Assembly (NCBI GenBank): GCA_963764665.1
Contig: CAVXTL010000009.1
Span: 1 to 64,000, forward strand
Reading direction: 5' to 3'
From: JACVRW01 sp963764665
GTDB lineage: Bacteria; Actinomycetota; Thermoleophilia; Solirubrobacterales; Thermoleophilaceae
DNA: 64,000 nucleotides
Under the pieces are notes generated by a model, which was not told where the DNA came from, did no database searches, and saw only the letters and a program-made list of their open reading frames with translations. Positions 16,755-25,308 of the stretch are shown piece by piece (position 1 is the first letter of the stretch; each line of letters starts with the position of its first letter). The position numbers and the translations under genes were made by a program.

Positions 16755-17684
16755 ATGGCCTTTTCCCTCCGAAAGACATCTGAGCGCGGCTCCGTGGGGC
16801 TCGACATCGACGGTCGCTACCTGGCGGCCGCTCAGGTCGACGGCACGCGACTCGTTCGCTCCGCCAGCACCAACCTCGCCGAGGGCGTGGTGGGCGACGG
16901 CGAGGTGATCGACAAGGCCGCTCTCTCGAACGCGCTCAAGCGCTTCGTGTCGGATGAGGACCTCCCGAAGAACGTGCGCCTCGGCGTGGCCAACCAGCAG
17001 ATCGTCGTCAGGGTGATCGAGCTGCCGCGCATCGAGGACGAGAAGCAGCGCGAGGCCGCCGTGCGGTTCCAAGCCGCCGAGGCCATCGCCATGCCCTTGA
17101 ACGAGGCGATCCTCGACCACCAGGTGGCCGGGTTCGCCGAGGCGGCCGACGGAACGCCGCGGATGCAGGTCGTGCTCGTGGCGGCTCGCCGCTCGATGGT
17201 CGAGTCGCTGCTGGAGGCCGTGAAGGGCGCCGGGCTCAAGGCCGAGGGTGTCGACCTCGACGCCTTCGCCCTCGTGCGCACGCTCGTCAGCGGCGGCGAC
17301 GGCGCCGACGAGTCGGCCCGCGTGTTCTGCCACCTCGCCGGAGTGACCAATCTTGCGATCGCAGTCGGATCCGCCTGCTTCTTCACGCGGCCGCTCTCGG
17401 CGGTCTGGGACGAGCCGGACGCCGGCTCGCGCCTGGCCGACGAGGTGCGCCTCTCGATCGACTACTACATGACCCAGCCCCAGGCACAGCCTGTGGGCGA
17501 GGTGGTCCTGTCCGGCCCCGGCTCGGGCGACGAGCAGCTCGTGGAGAGCCTCGGCGTTCACCTCGGCCTTCCTGTCCGGGTGGCCTGGCCGCTGGGCGGC
17601 CTCGACACCTCGGCCCTCGCGCAGGACGAGGACCCGCACCGCTACACCGTGGCGGCGGGACTCTCGCTCGGAGCGTCGGCATGA
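16755..17684 (+). CDS. pilM: Type IV pilus assembly protein PilM (actin-like)
   Basis: 309 residues. Seen: an FtsA/PilM-type opening GSVGLDIDGRYLAAAQVDG, KNVRLGVANQQIVVRVIELP (SHS2-type part), EAAVRFQAAEAIAMPLNEAILDHQV, and nucleotide-binding segments (VFCHLAGVTNLAIAVG, GEVVLSGPGSGDEQLVESL). It forms the cytoplasmic ring that grips the N-terminus of PilN and couples motor and alignment complexes. It overlaps pilN by ATGA. Confidence 0.92.
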   Translation: MAFSLRKTSERGSVGLDIDGRYLAAAQVDGTRLVRSASTNLAEGVVGDGEVIDKAALSNALKRFVSDEDLPKNVRLGVANQQIVVRVIELPRIEDEKQREAAVRFQAAEAIAMPLNEAILDHQVAGFAEAADGTPRMQVVLVAARRSMVESLLEAVKGAGLKAEGVDLDAFALVRTLVSGGDGADESARVFCHLAGVTNLAIAVGSACFFTRPLSAVWDEPDAGSRLADEVRLSIDYYMTQPQAQPVGEVVLSGPGSGDEQLVESLGVHLGLPVRVAWPLGGLDTSALAQDEDPHRYTVAAGLSLGASA

Positions 17685-18385
17685 AGCCCGTCAATCTTCT
17701 TCCCCAGGAGGCGCGCCGGCGCCCCGCCGGCGGTCGCGCCGGCAGCTCCTACGTGGTCGTGGGCGTGCTCGGCGCGCTCCTCCTGATGGTGCTCGGCTAC
17801 GTGGTCGTGTCCAACCAGGCCACCTCGCGCAGCAACGACGCCGCTCAGGCGGAGGCCGAGGCCACCGCTCTCGAGCAGGCTGCCGCGCAGAAGGCCGCCT
17901 TCGCCAACTTCGCCCAGATCAAGCAGCAGCGTCTCACGAGCGTGAGCTCGGTCGCGGAGACCCGCTTCGACTGGGAGCGCTTCATGCGCGAGCTCGCGCG
18001 GATCATGCCCGAGCGCAGCTGGATCCAGACCGCCGACGCTTCGGTGTCCGGGGATCCGACCAACACCGGAGCGGCCAGCGCCGCGGCCGCCACCGGCGTC
18101 GCCGTCGAGCCCACCGCCAACCTTGTGGGCTGCACGCCCGGCCAGACGGACACGGCCACGATGATGGTCCGTCTCCGCAAGCTCTACCGCGTGACAGACG
18201 TGAAGCTGAACGAGTCCTCGGTCGAGGCCGTGGGCGGCAGCTCCGGCGAGGCCGAGACCACCGTCGACGCGTGTGGCGCGTACTACAAGTACGACATCAC
18301 GGTCACGTTCAGCGCGACTTCGCCCGCCACTGAGGCGCCGCGTGGTGCCCTGAGCGTCCCGGCTTCCCTCGGAGGTGGATCGTGA
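17681..18385 (+). CDS. pilN: Type IV pilus assembly protein PilN
   Basis: 234 residues. Seen: the N-terminal MKPVNLLPQEARR, matching the INLLP motif that docks into PilM, one membrane helix at about 25-46, a coiled coil (SNDAAQAEAEATALEQAAAQ), then a ferredoxin-like outer domain including FMRELARIMPERSWIQT and an insertion of about 50 residues (Ala/Thr/Gly with a cysteine pair). It overlaps pilM and pilO, as usual for the alignment subcomplex. Confidence 0.9.
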   Translation: MKPVNLLPQEARRRPAGGRAGSSYVVVGVLGALLLMVLGYVVVSNQATSRSNDAAQAEAEATALEQAAAQKAAFANFAQIKQQRLTSVSSVAETRFDWERFMRELARIMPERSWIQTADASVSGDPTNTGAASAAAATGVAVEPTANLVGCTPGQTDTATMMVRLRKLYRVTDVKLNESSVEAVGGSSGEAETTVDACGAYYKYDITVTFSATSPATEAPRGALSVPASLGGGS

Positions 18386-19317
18386 CCGTCTCTGATCGCG
18401 ATCGCAAGATCCTGATGCTGATCATTCCCCTGGTGGTCCTCGCGGGCTACTGGTTCCTGGTCCTCGGTCCCAAGCGGGACGAGGCGTCTGTGGCCGCCGA
18501 CGAGCTGGCCCAGCAGGAGGCGCGCCTCGACACCGCCGAGGCGGCGGCCGAGCAGGCGAAGAGCGCCGAGAACGCGTTCGAGTCCGACTTCACCGAGGTC
18601 GTGCGCCTGGGCAAGGCCATCCCCGCCAGCGTGGACATGCCGGGCCTGATCGTCCAGCTCGACCGCGCCGCGGAGGGCACGGACATCCGCTTCACGAAGA
18701 TCGCCACTGGCGACCGCGAGGCTGCCGCGGCCCCCGCCGCTGCCGCACCGGCCGCGCCGAGCACCGACGCCTCGGGCACCCCGGTGGCCGCCGGAGGCGA
18801 GACTGCCTCGAGCAGCTCCGGCACAGCCGCTGAGTCCGCCAACAACGCGCAGGCCACGGCCAACCAGAACGCGGCCAACGCCGAGCAGTCGGGCGTGGCC
18901 CCCACCGACACGCAGACATCCACGGGCGGGATCGACCCGACCGCGCCCGCGACCGACACGGGCGCGACCACCACGACCGGTCTGGAGACGGTGCCGCTCG
19001 AGCTCGAGTTCATCGGCGACTTCTTCGACCTGGCCGACTTCTTCCACGACGTCAAGCGCTTCGTACGGGTGGCCCGCCAGAACGTGCTCGTGGGTGGCCG
19101 GCTGATCACGGTGGAGGGCGTCCAGTGGTCCAGCGACACGGAACTCTTCCCGCGGCTGAAGGCATCGATCAAGGCCACGGTGTACCTGTCGCCGAAGTCC
19201 GAGGGCGCCACGGCCGGCGCGACCCCCCAGGGGCCCAGCGCCGATCCAACGACCCCGGCGGGAACCACGGCCGACGACGGCTCATCCCCGGTCCCGACCG
19301 CCACCGCGACCCCCTGA
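18382..19317 (+). CDS. pilO: Type IV pilus assembly protein PilO with long low-complexity insert
   Basis: 311 residues against about 200-215 usual. Seen: membrane helix at about 9-28, a coiled coil (AADELAQQEARLDTAEAAAEQ), a Val/Leu-rich strand (IPASVDMPGLIVQLDRAAEG), then about 85 residues rich in Ala, Thr, Gly and Ser (about 113-200), then the ferredoxin-like PilO end (VPLELEFIGDFFDLADFFHDVKRFV). It pairs with PilN outside the membrane. The insert and the Thr/Pro-rich tail are unusual and may be exposed or glycosylated. Confidence 0.88.
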   Translation: MTVSDRDRKILMLIIPLVVLAGYWFLVLGPKRDEASVAADELAQQEARLDTAEAAAEQAKSAENAFESDFTEVVRLGKAIPASVDMPGLIVQLDRAAEGTDIRFTKIATGDREAAAAPAAAAPAAPSTDASGTPVAAGGETASSSSGTAAESANNAQATANQNAANAEQSGVAPTDTQTSTGGIDPTAPATDTGATTTTGLETVPLELEFIGDFFDLADFFHDVKRFVRVARQNVLVGGRLITVEGVQWSSDTELFPRLKASIKATVYLSPKSEGATAGATPQGPSADPTTPAGTTADDGSSPVPTATATP

Positions 19318-19324
19318 CAAAGCC

Positions 19325-20224
19325 ATGAATGACTTCCTGAACGATCTCTGGAGCGACCTGCGCGAGAAGCGCCTCTGGCCAGTGGCTGCGCTGCTGCTCG
19401 TGTGTCTGATCGCGGTACCGATCATGCTGTCGAAGCCGACCGAGGAGCCGGCCTCCGTGACGGTCGTCGCGCCTGAGGCAAAGGGCCCCGACGTGGCCCG
19501 TGGCCTGGCGGCGCTCACCGTGGCCGAGGACGCGGCCGGCGAGGGATCCACGCTCGACGTGTTCGATCCGAGCAACCCCTTCAAGCCCCCGAAGGACATC
19601 ATCGCCAACTCCGACGAGTCGACTGACTCGGGGACCGGCACCGGGTCCACCGACACCGGCACCGCCTCGAGCGGGGCGCCGGCGAGCACGGACACGGGCA
19701 CCGGGACCGGCGGCACCCCGTCCACCCCGGTCGAGACGAAGACGATCGAATACCGCTTCGTGATCGACGGCGGCTTCACCAAGAACGGCAAGAAGAAGCA
19801 GTTCGAGAGCCTGAAGACCGTGGGCCTGCTGCCGAACCAGTTGAACCCGCTGCTGGCGTACATCGGTGTCGGAAAGAACCTGGACAACGCGGTCTTCCTC
19901 GTGGACACCACGCTGATTCCGGACGCCGATGGCGACGGCAAGTGCAAGCCGAGCAGGGCCAAGTGCGCGTTCCTCTACCTGGGGCCCGGCGAGACGCAGA
20001 AGTTCACGACTGCCGATGGCGACACCTACAAGCTGCGCATCAGCCAGATCCGCAAGGTCGAGGTGACCGACGACGAGTCGAGCGACGACGAGTCCTCGGA
20101 CAACGGCGACGGCGCGACGGGAGCGAGCACGGAGCCGAGCGAGTACCGGTTCTCCTCGCCGCTTCTCACCGACCTGGTGACCGGGCCGGACGACCTTTCA
20201 GACGACGGTCCGACGAGCCCATAG
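19325..20224 (+). CDS. PilP-like membrane-anchored protein of the pilus alignment complex
   Basis: 299 residues. Seen: a short cytoplasmic head, one membrane helix at about 18-37 (WPVAALLLVCLIAVPIML), a linker with DVFDPSNPFKPPKD, a Ser/Thr/Gly-rich stretch (about 98-135), then a beta-rich outer domain (about 140-250, with KCKPSRAKC) and an acidic tail. Placement right after pilMNO, the topology and the DPxNPF motif resemble PilP/GspC, but similarity is weak and no secretin is present for it to bind. It ends the pilus locus. Confidence 0.6.
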   Translation: MNDFLNDLWSDLREKRLWPVAALLLVCLIAVPIMLSKPTEEPASVTVVAPEAKGPDVARGLAALTVAEDAAGEGSTLDVFDPSNPFKPPKDIIANSDESTDSGTGTGSTDTGTASSGAPASTDTGTGTGGTPSTPVETKTIEYRFVIDGGFTKNGKKKQFESLKTVGLLPNQLNPLLAYIGVGKNLDNAVFLVDTTLIPDADGDGKCKPSRAKCAFLYLGPGETQKFTTADGDTYKLRISQIRKVEVTDDESSDDESSDNGDGATGASTEPSEYRFSSPLLTDLVTGPDDLSDDGPTSP

Positions 20225-20241
20225 GGCACTCGTCCGAGACC
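20207..20241 (+). terminator. Imperfect hairpin at the end of the pilus locus
   Basis: GACGAGCCC at 20212-20220 can pair with GGG-CA-CTCGTC at 20224-20234, and flanking GGTC pairs with GACC. It spans the stop codon and lacks a T tract, so it is only a weak terminator candidate. Confidence 0.3.
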
Positions 20242-20262
20242 GGCGTCCGCATCCTTCGCAAG

Positions 20263-20268
20263 TAGGGT
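20263..20268 (+). promoter_or_regulatory. -10 box of aroC
   Basis: TAGGGT ends 9 nt before the aroC ATG at 20278. No Shine-Dalgarno precedes that ATG, fitting a leaderless or near-leaderless mRNA. Confidence 0.45.
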
Positions 20269-20277
20269 GTGAGCGCT

Positions 20278-21444
20278 ATGTCTTTTCGCTTCAACACCGC
20301 GGGTGAGTCCCACGGGCCGGGCCTGATCACGATCGTCGAGGGCCTGCCCGCGGGGCTCGAGCTCCGGCCCGAGGACCTCGACCAGGACCTCGCGCGGCGC
20401 CAGCTCGGCCACGGCCGCGGGGGCCGGATGAAGATCGAGAAGGACCGCGCCGAGGTCATGTCCGGGATCCGCCACGGGCGCACGCTCGGCAGCCCGGTGG
20501 CGCTGCGGATCGACAACCGCGACTACGCCAACTGGGAGGAGCGGATGAACCCGTGGCCGGTCGAGGCCGACGTGGACGAGGTCCACCTTCCGCGGCCCGG
20601 CCACGCGGACCTCGCCGGTGTCCAGAAGTACGGGTTCACCGACGTCCGCAACGTGCTCGAGCGGGCGAGTGCCCGCGAGACCGCCGCGCGCGTGGCCGCC
20701 GGGGCGCTCGCCAAGGCCTTCCTCGCCACGCTCGGCGTGGGCGTGCTGAGCCACGTGACCAGGATCGGCTCGGTCACCGCCCCTGACCGCGCGGAGCTGT
20801 CGCCGGCGGACTTCGAAGGCGTGGACGAGTCGCCCGTGCGCTGCCTCGACGCGGAGGCGAGCGCGGCGATGGTGGAGGAGATCAACACGACCCGGAAGGC
20901 GAACGAGTCGCTCGGCGGAACGTTCGAGGTGCGCGCGTTCGGAGCCGTGCCGGGGCTGGGATCTCACGTGTCCTGGGAGGAGCGCATCGACGGCCGGCTC
21001 GCGCAGGCGGTCATGTCGATTCAGTCGATGAAGGGTGTGAGCATCGGCGACGGCTTCGACCTGGCGGGGCGCGTGGGCTCGAAGGCCCACGACGAGATCT
21101 TCTGGTCCGAGGAGCGTGGCTACCATCGCGAGACCAACCGCGCGGGCGGCGTGGAGGGTGGCATGACCACGGGCGATCCGGTGGTCGTCCACGGGGCGAT
21201 GAAGCCGCTCCCGACCTTGACGAAGCCGCTGCGGTCCGTGGACATCGAGACGAAGGAGCCGGCGCAGGCGCTGCGCGAGCGCACCGACTCGTGCACCGTG
21301 CCAGCCGGCGGCGTCGTGGGCGAGTCGATGGTCGCGCTCGTGCTGGCCGCCGCGTACAGGGAGAAGTTCGGCGGCGACCACATCGACGACGTGCACGCCG
21401 CGCTCACCGCCTACATCGAGCGGATCGGATGGAGGCGCGGGTAG
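20278..21444 (+). CDS. aroC: Chorismate synthase
   Basis: 388 residues from ATG 20278; an in-frame GTG at 20269 overlaps the putative -10 region. Seen: FNTAGESHGPGLITIVEGLPAG (signature 1), RRQLGHGRGGRMKIEKD, SGIRHGRTLGSPVAL, RPGHADLAGVQKYGF, ERASARETAARVAAGALAKAF (signature 2), and SVDIETKE ... RTDSCTVPAGGVVGE near the end. It converts EPSP to chorismate using reduced FMN. It overlaps the downstream fusion gene by 16 nt. Confidence 0.95.
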   Translation: MSFRFNTAGESHGPGLITIVEGLPAGLELRPEDLDQDLARRQLGHGRGGRMKIEKDRAEVMSGIRHGRTLGSPVALRIDNRDYANWEERMNPWPVEADVDEVHLPRPGHADLAGVQKYGFTDVRNVLERASARETAARVAAGALAKAFLATLGVGVLSHVTRIGSVTAPDRAELSPADFEGVDESPVRCLDAEASAAMVEEINTTRKANESLGGTFEVRAFGAVPGLGSHVSWEERIDGRLAQAVMSIQSMKGVSIGDGFDLAGRVGSKAHDEIFWSEERGYHRETNRAGGVEGGMTTGDPVVVHGAMKPLPTLTKPLRSVDIETKEPAQALRERTDSCTVPAGGVVGESMVALVLAAAYREKFGGDHIDDVHAALTAYIERIGWRRG

Positions 21445-22988
21445 CGGCAGATCAGGTGCCGGGGGCACGCGCCGGCGAGCGGGCGCTCGTGCTCGTGGGC
21501 TTCATGGGCGCCGGCAAGTCCACCGCGGCCCGCACGGCCGCGGCAGAGCTTGGCGTGGAGGCGGTCGACTCGGACCGGGAGCTCGAGCGGCGGCTGGGCG
21601 AGCCGATCCAGTCGTTCTTCGAGCGCGAGGGCGAGGCCGCATTCCGCGCACGCGAGGAGGAGGTGGTGCTCGAGCTGCTGGCCGGCGCCCGCGGCGCCGT
21701 GGTGGCGCTCGGCGGGGGCTCGGTGCAGTCCGAGGCCGTCCGCGATGCGCTGCGCGTCCACACCGTCGTGCAGCTCGAGGTCGACCCGGTGGACGCGTGG
21801 CGGCGCGCCTCCGGAGGCGGCCGCCCGCTGGCGCGCGACCAGGGCCGATTCGAGCAGCTCCACCGTGACCGCCAGCCGGTCTACGCGGCGGTGGCCGACG
21901 CCGTGCTGCCTCCCGGCGGCCGCGACGCGATCCGCGCCGCGCTGCCGGCGCTGATGGCGCTCGCGGAGGCACCAGAGGGCACGAGGCTCGTCTGGGCGGG
22001 ATCCGCCTCGGGGGCGTACCCGGTGTTCTTCGGCCACGGGCTGATCGCGTCGGGGTTCGCCTACCCGGCCGGAGGGCGCCGCTTCGTGGTCACGGACTCG
22101 AACGTGGCCCGGCACCACCCGGTTGACGGCCAGGAGCGCATGGCGATCGAGCCGGGGGAGGAGCGCAAGACGCTGGCCGCTGCCGAGGACGTGCTGCGCT
22201 GGCTGGCGCGCTCGGGGGCCGAGCGCGGCGACCTTGTGGTGGCCGTGGGCGGCGGAGTGGTGGGCGATCTGGCCGGCTTCTGCGCCGCCGTGTACCAGCG
22301 CGGGATGCGCCATGTGCAGGTGCCCACCACGCTGGTGGCCCAGGTGGACTCCGCGTACGGCGGGAAGACGGGCGTGGACCTGCCGGAGGGCAAGAACTAC
22401 GCCGGCGCCTACCACCAGCCGGCCGCCGTGCTGTGCGATCCCGCCGCGCTGGCCACGCTCGAGCCCGCCGAGCTGGCCGCCGGCCACGCGGAGGTGGTCA
22501 AGACCGCGCTGATCGCGGGCGGCCCGCTGTGGGCGCGGGTGCGCCAGGGCGGGGAGCCGGATCTCGACACGATCATGGGCTGCGCGCGCACGAAGCTCGC
22601 GGTGGTGGCCGAGGACGAGCGCGACGCCGGGCGCAGGCAGGTGCTCAATCTCGGGCACACGGTCGGCCACGCGATCGAGTCCGCCACGAGCTATGCGCGC
22701 TACCGCCACGGCGAGGCGGTGGGCATCGGCCTGCTGGCGGCCCTCCGCCTCTCGGGCCGCGACGCCCTGCGGACCGAGGTGTCCGAGCTGCTGGCGGCGC
22801 GCGAGCTTCCACTGACCTTCGAGGGCGCGAGCGTGGACGATGTGATCGCGCTGGTGGAGCGCGACAAGAAGCGTGCCGGCGGCCGCGTGCCGTTCGTGCT
22901 CGTGGAGGCGCCCGGCGAGGTCACGCCCGGGCACCACGTGGACGCGGACCGGCTGCGCGCCGCGGTGGAGGAGGTGCACGCCGGATGA
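21429..22988 (+). CDS. aroKB: Fused shikimate kinase / 3-dehydroquinate synthase
   Basis: 519 residues from ATG 21429. Residues 1-175 are shikimate kinase: LVGFMGAGKSTAAR (Walker A), DSDRELERRLG, FRAREEEVV, VALGGGS, GGRPLARD (lid arginine). Residues 190-515 are dehydroquinate synthase: FVVTDSNV, GGGVVGDLAGFCAAVYQRGM, VPTTLVAQVDSAYGGKTGVDL, GHAEVVKTALI, LGHTVGHAIE and RHGEAVGIG with the zinc ligands. The two enzymes are separate in most actinobacteria; a similar AroKB fusion is known from Thermotoga. The frame is continuous with no internal stop. The start overlaps aroC, and the end overlaps aroQ (ATGA). Confidence 0.94.
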   Translation: MEARVAADQVPGARAGERALVLVGFMGAGKSTAARTAAAELGVEAVDSDRELERRLGEPIQSFFEREGEAAFRAREEEVVLELLAGARGAVVALGGGSVQSEAVRDALRVHTVVQLEVDPVDAWRRASGGGRPLARDQGRFEQLHRDRQPVYAAVADAVLPPGGRDAIRAALPALMALAEAPEGTRLVWAGSASGAYPVFFGHGLIASGFAYPAGGRRFVVTDSNVARHHPVDGQERMAIEPGEERKTLAAAEDVLRWLARSGAERGDLVVAVGGGVVGDLAGFCAAVYQRGMRHVQVPTTLVAQVDSAYGGKTGVDLPEGKNYAGAYHQPAAVLCDPAALATLEPAELAAGHAEVVKTALIAGGPLWARVRQGGEPDLDTIMGCARTKLAVVAEDERDAGRRQVLNLGHTVGHAIESATSYARYRHGEAVGIGLLAALRLSGRDALRTEVSELLAARELPLTFEGASVDDVIALVERDKKRAGGRVPFVLVEAPGEVTPGHHVDADRLRAAVEEVHAG

Positions 22989-23425
22989 ACCCGCGCGTGG
23001 ACGTGCTCCACGGCGTGAACCTCGACATGCTCGGCCGGCGCGACCCGGCCCACTACGGCACGCTCACGCTCACCGAGCTCGAGGTGAAGGTCAAGCGCTT
23101 CGCGGACGACCTGGGCATCGACGTGGCGTTCTTCCAGACCAACCACGAGGGCGAGTTCTGCGAGTCGCTCCACCGCGCCACCGAGAAGACGGACGCCCTC
23201 CTGCTCAATCCCGGCGCCTGGACGCACTACTCGTACGCGATCCGCGACGCCCTCGAGGTGGCGGCCCTGCCCGCCGTCGAGGTGCACCTCTCGGCGGTGG
23301 ACGAGCGCGAGGAGTGGCGGCGCGTGTCCGTGATCCGCGACCTCTGCGTCGGCAGCGTGCAGGGCCAGGGAGTGGACGGGTACCGTGAGGCGCTGATCAT
23401 GCTGCAGGAGGCGCTCGACACGTGA
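22985..23425 (+). CDS. aroQ: 3-dehydroquinate dehydratase, type II
   Basis: 146 residues, typical for type II. Seen: VLHGVNLDMLGRRDPAHYG with the catalytic Arg and Tyr, FFQTNHEGEFCESLH, LLNPGAWTHYSYAIRDAL, and EVHLSAVDEREEWRRVSVI with the catalytic His (the usual HLSN is HLSA here). It dehydrates 3-dehydroquinate to 3-dehydroshikimate. It is translationally coupled on both sides (ATGA with aroKB, GTGA with pepP). Confidence 0.93.
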   Translation: MNPRVDVLHGVNLDMLGRRDPAHYGTLTLTELEVKVKRFADDLGIDVAFFQTNHEGEFCESLHRATEKTDALLLNPGAWTHYSYAIRDALEVAALPAVEVHLSAVDEREEWRRVSVIRDLCVGSVQGQGVDGYREALIMLQEALDT

Positions 23426-24513
23426 ACGTCCAGGCACCCGAGGCAGCCGCCGTCGAGGCGCGCACGGACCGGCTGGTGGCGCGGCTGGCCGAGCCGGGTC
23501 TCGACTGCCTGCTCGTCACGAACCTCCTGAATGTGCGCTACCTCACCGGTTTCACCGGCACCAACGGCGCCTGCATCGTGACCCCGAACGAGCGCCTCTT
23601 CGTGACCGACTTCCGCTACGTGGAGCAGGCCGAGGCCCAGGTGATCGGCTACGAGCGGGTCGAGGCGAGCCGCGACATGCTCGGCGACCTCGCCGGGCGC
23701 CTGCGCGGGCGGGCGGGCTTCGAGGACGCCGACGTGAGCGTCGCGAAGCACGCGAAGCTCGGGGAGAAGCTTGCCTCGGGGGTGGAGCTCGTGGCGGCCG
23801 GCACGCTCGTGGAGGAGCTGCGCGAGGTTAAGGACGCCTCCGAGGTCGCGGCCATGCGCGCGGCCACCGAGCTGGCCGACGCCGCCTACCGCGACATGCA
23901 GGAGCGCGGCCTGGTGGGCCGGACCGAGCGCGAGGTGGCGATCACCGCCACGCGGGCGATGGTGGACATGGGGGCGGAGGGGCCGTCGTTCCCGCCGATC
24001 GTGGCGTCCGGCGCCGCGGGCGCGCTACCTCACGCCACGCCGCGCGACGTGGAGATCCCGTCCGGCGTGCTGGTGGTGGTGGACATGGGCGCGAAGGTGG
24101 ACGGCTACTGCTCGGACTGCACGCGTACGTTCGCCACCGGTCCGCTCGACGACGACGCCCGCGAGGTCTATGAGCTGGTGCTGCGCGCGCAGGAGGAGGC
24201 CCTTGCGGCCACTCGCGCAGGCGCCGAGGTGTCGGCGGTCGACGGGGTGGCCCGCGCGATCGTCGAGGCGGCGGGCCACGGTGAGCGCTTCGGGCACGGC
24301 CTCGGCCACGGCGTGGGGCTCGAGGTGCACGAAGGGCCGCGGGTGGCGAAGACGGCGAGTGGCAGCCTCGAGGTGGGCAACGCCGTGACGGTCGAGCCCG
24401 GCGTGTACGTGCCGGGCGAGCTGGGCGTTCGGATCGAGGACCTCGTGATCGTGACCGCGGGCGAGCCCGATGTGCTCACCGGGTTTCCCAAGGACCTCGT
24501 AACCACGGATTGA
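23422..24513 (+). CDS. pepP: Xaa-Pro aminopeptidase (M24 family)
   Basis: 363 residues, GTG start overlapping aroQ. Seen: a creatinase-like N-terminal domain (LLVTNLLNVRYLTGFTGTNG) and the pita-bread domain with metal ligands: VVVDMGAKVDGYCSDCTRTFATG (two Asp), GHGLGHGVGLEVHEGPRV (His), VTVEPGVYVPGELGVRIED (two Glu). It removes N-terminal residues preceding proline. In many actinobacteria this gene directly precedes efp; here efp is 21 kb away. Confidence 0.92.
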   Translation: MNVQAPEAAAVEARTDRLVARLAEPGLDCLLVTNLLNVRYLTGFTGTNGACIVTPNERLFVTDFRYVEQAEAQVIGYERVEASRDMLGDLAGRLRGRAGFEDADVSVAKHAKLGEKLASGVELVAAGTLVEELREVKDASEVAAMRAATELADAAYRDMQERGLVGRTEREVAITATRAMVDMGAEGPSFPPIVASGAAGALPHATPRDVEIPSGVLVVVDMGAKVDGYCSDCTRTFATGPLDDDAREVYELVLRAQEEALAATRAGAEVSAVDGVARAIVEAAGHGERFGHGLGHGVGLEVHEGPRVAKTASGSLEVGNAVTVEPGVYVPGELGVRIEDLVIVTAGEPDVLTGFPKDLVTTD

Positions 24514-25247
24514 TCTTTCTCGCCGGCGTGGCTGCCCTGCTGGGCGCGCTGGTGCAGTCGGCCACCGGGTTCGGCTTCGCGCTGGTGCTGAGCCCCGCGC
24601 TTTTCGCCGTGCTCGATCCCTACGAGGCGGTCACCACGATGCTGCTGCTGGGCCCGCCGCTCAACGTGCTGGTGCTGCTCGACTCGGGTCGCCACGAGGT
24701 GCAGATGGGGTTGCTGGCACCGATGCTCGCGGCGGCGCTGCCCGGCCTGGCGCTGGGCGTGCTGGCGCTGGAGGCGCTCTCGAAGCCTGTCCTCCAGGTG
24801 GCGGTGGGCGCGGCGGTGGTGCTGGCGGCCGCCTGGCAGATGCACCACCGGGCGCGGTCGGCTGCGCCGGGTGGTGGCGGCAGGGCGCCGGCCTTGGCGG
24901 CGGGAGTCGTGAGCGGGGCTCTCACCACGTCGATCAGCATCAGCGGCCCTCCGATCGTCCTGTGGCTGGAGGCGCGCGGACTGCGCCCCGGCGCGCTGCG
25001 GGCCTCGCTGGCCGCGTCGTTCCTGGCCCTCAACCTGGCCGGCGGCGTGGTGGTCGTGGTGGCCGGCGGCACCGGCGCGGTGCGCCTCGACGTGCTCGCC
25101 CCGCTGCTCGTGCTGACACTGGTGGGCCACGCGCTGGGGATGCGGGCGTTCCGGCGGCTCGCGGGACCGCGCTTCTCGCTGGTGGCGCTGGGCCTGGTGG
25201 TCTGCGCCGGCCTGGCGAGCCTGGGGGCCGGGCTGGCGTCGCTGTAG
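24510..25247 (+). CDS. TSUP (TauE/SafE) family permease
   Basis: 245 residues from TTG 24510, overlapping the pepP stop (TTGA). Seen: about seven to eight hydrophobic helices in two repeats, each opening with the family motif (GALVQSATGFGFALVLSPAL near residue 11 and SGALTTSISISGPPIVLWLEARG near 135). Known members move sulfite, sulfonates or other small organic anions; the substrate cannot be told. It marks the left edge of the accessory region. Confidence 0.85.
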   Translation: MIFLAGVAALLGALVQSATGFGFALVLSPALFAVLDPYEAVTTMLLLGPPLNVLVLLDSGRHEVQMGLLAPMLAAALPGLALGVLALEALSKPVLQVAVGAAVVLAAAWQMHHRARSAAPGGGGRAPALAAGVVSGALTTSISISGPPIVLWLEARGLRPGALRASLAASFLALNLAGGVVVVVAGGTGAVRLDVLAPLLVLTLVGHALGMRAFRRLAGPRFSLVALGLVVCAGLASLGAGLASL

Positions 25248-25289
25248 GCGAGCGGCGCAATGGCGCTTGCACCCCGCCCCCTTGGCATG

Positions 25290-25303
25290 CGAACATGTGT
25301 TCG
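25290..25303. promoter_or_regulatory. LexA (SOS) box upstream of imuB
   Basis: CGAACATGTGTTCG is a perfect palindrome matching the actinobacterial/Bacillus-type LexA box (CGAACnnnnGTTCG). It ends 5 nt before the imuB ATG. TTGGCA (25282-25287) and TATAGA (25304-25309) flank it with 16-nt spacing, but that pair would start transcription inside the gene, so the exact promoter is open. Confidence 0.88.
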
Positions 25304-25308
25304 TATAG

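Noticed and set aside
18721..19000. Ala/Thr-rich stretch of pilO as a frameshift or repeat artefact
   Set aside because: The frame continues correctly into the conserved PilO C-terminal domain, so it is a real low-complexity insert.
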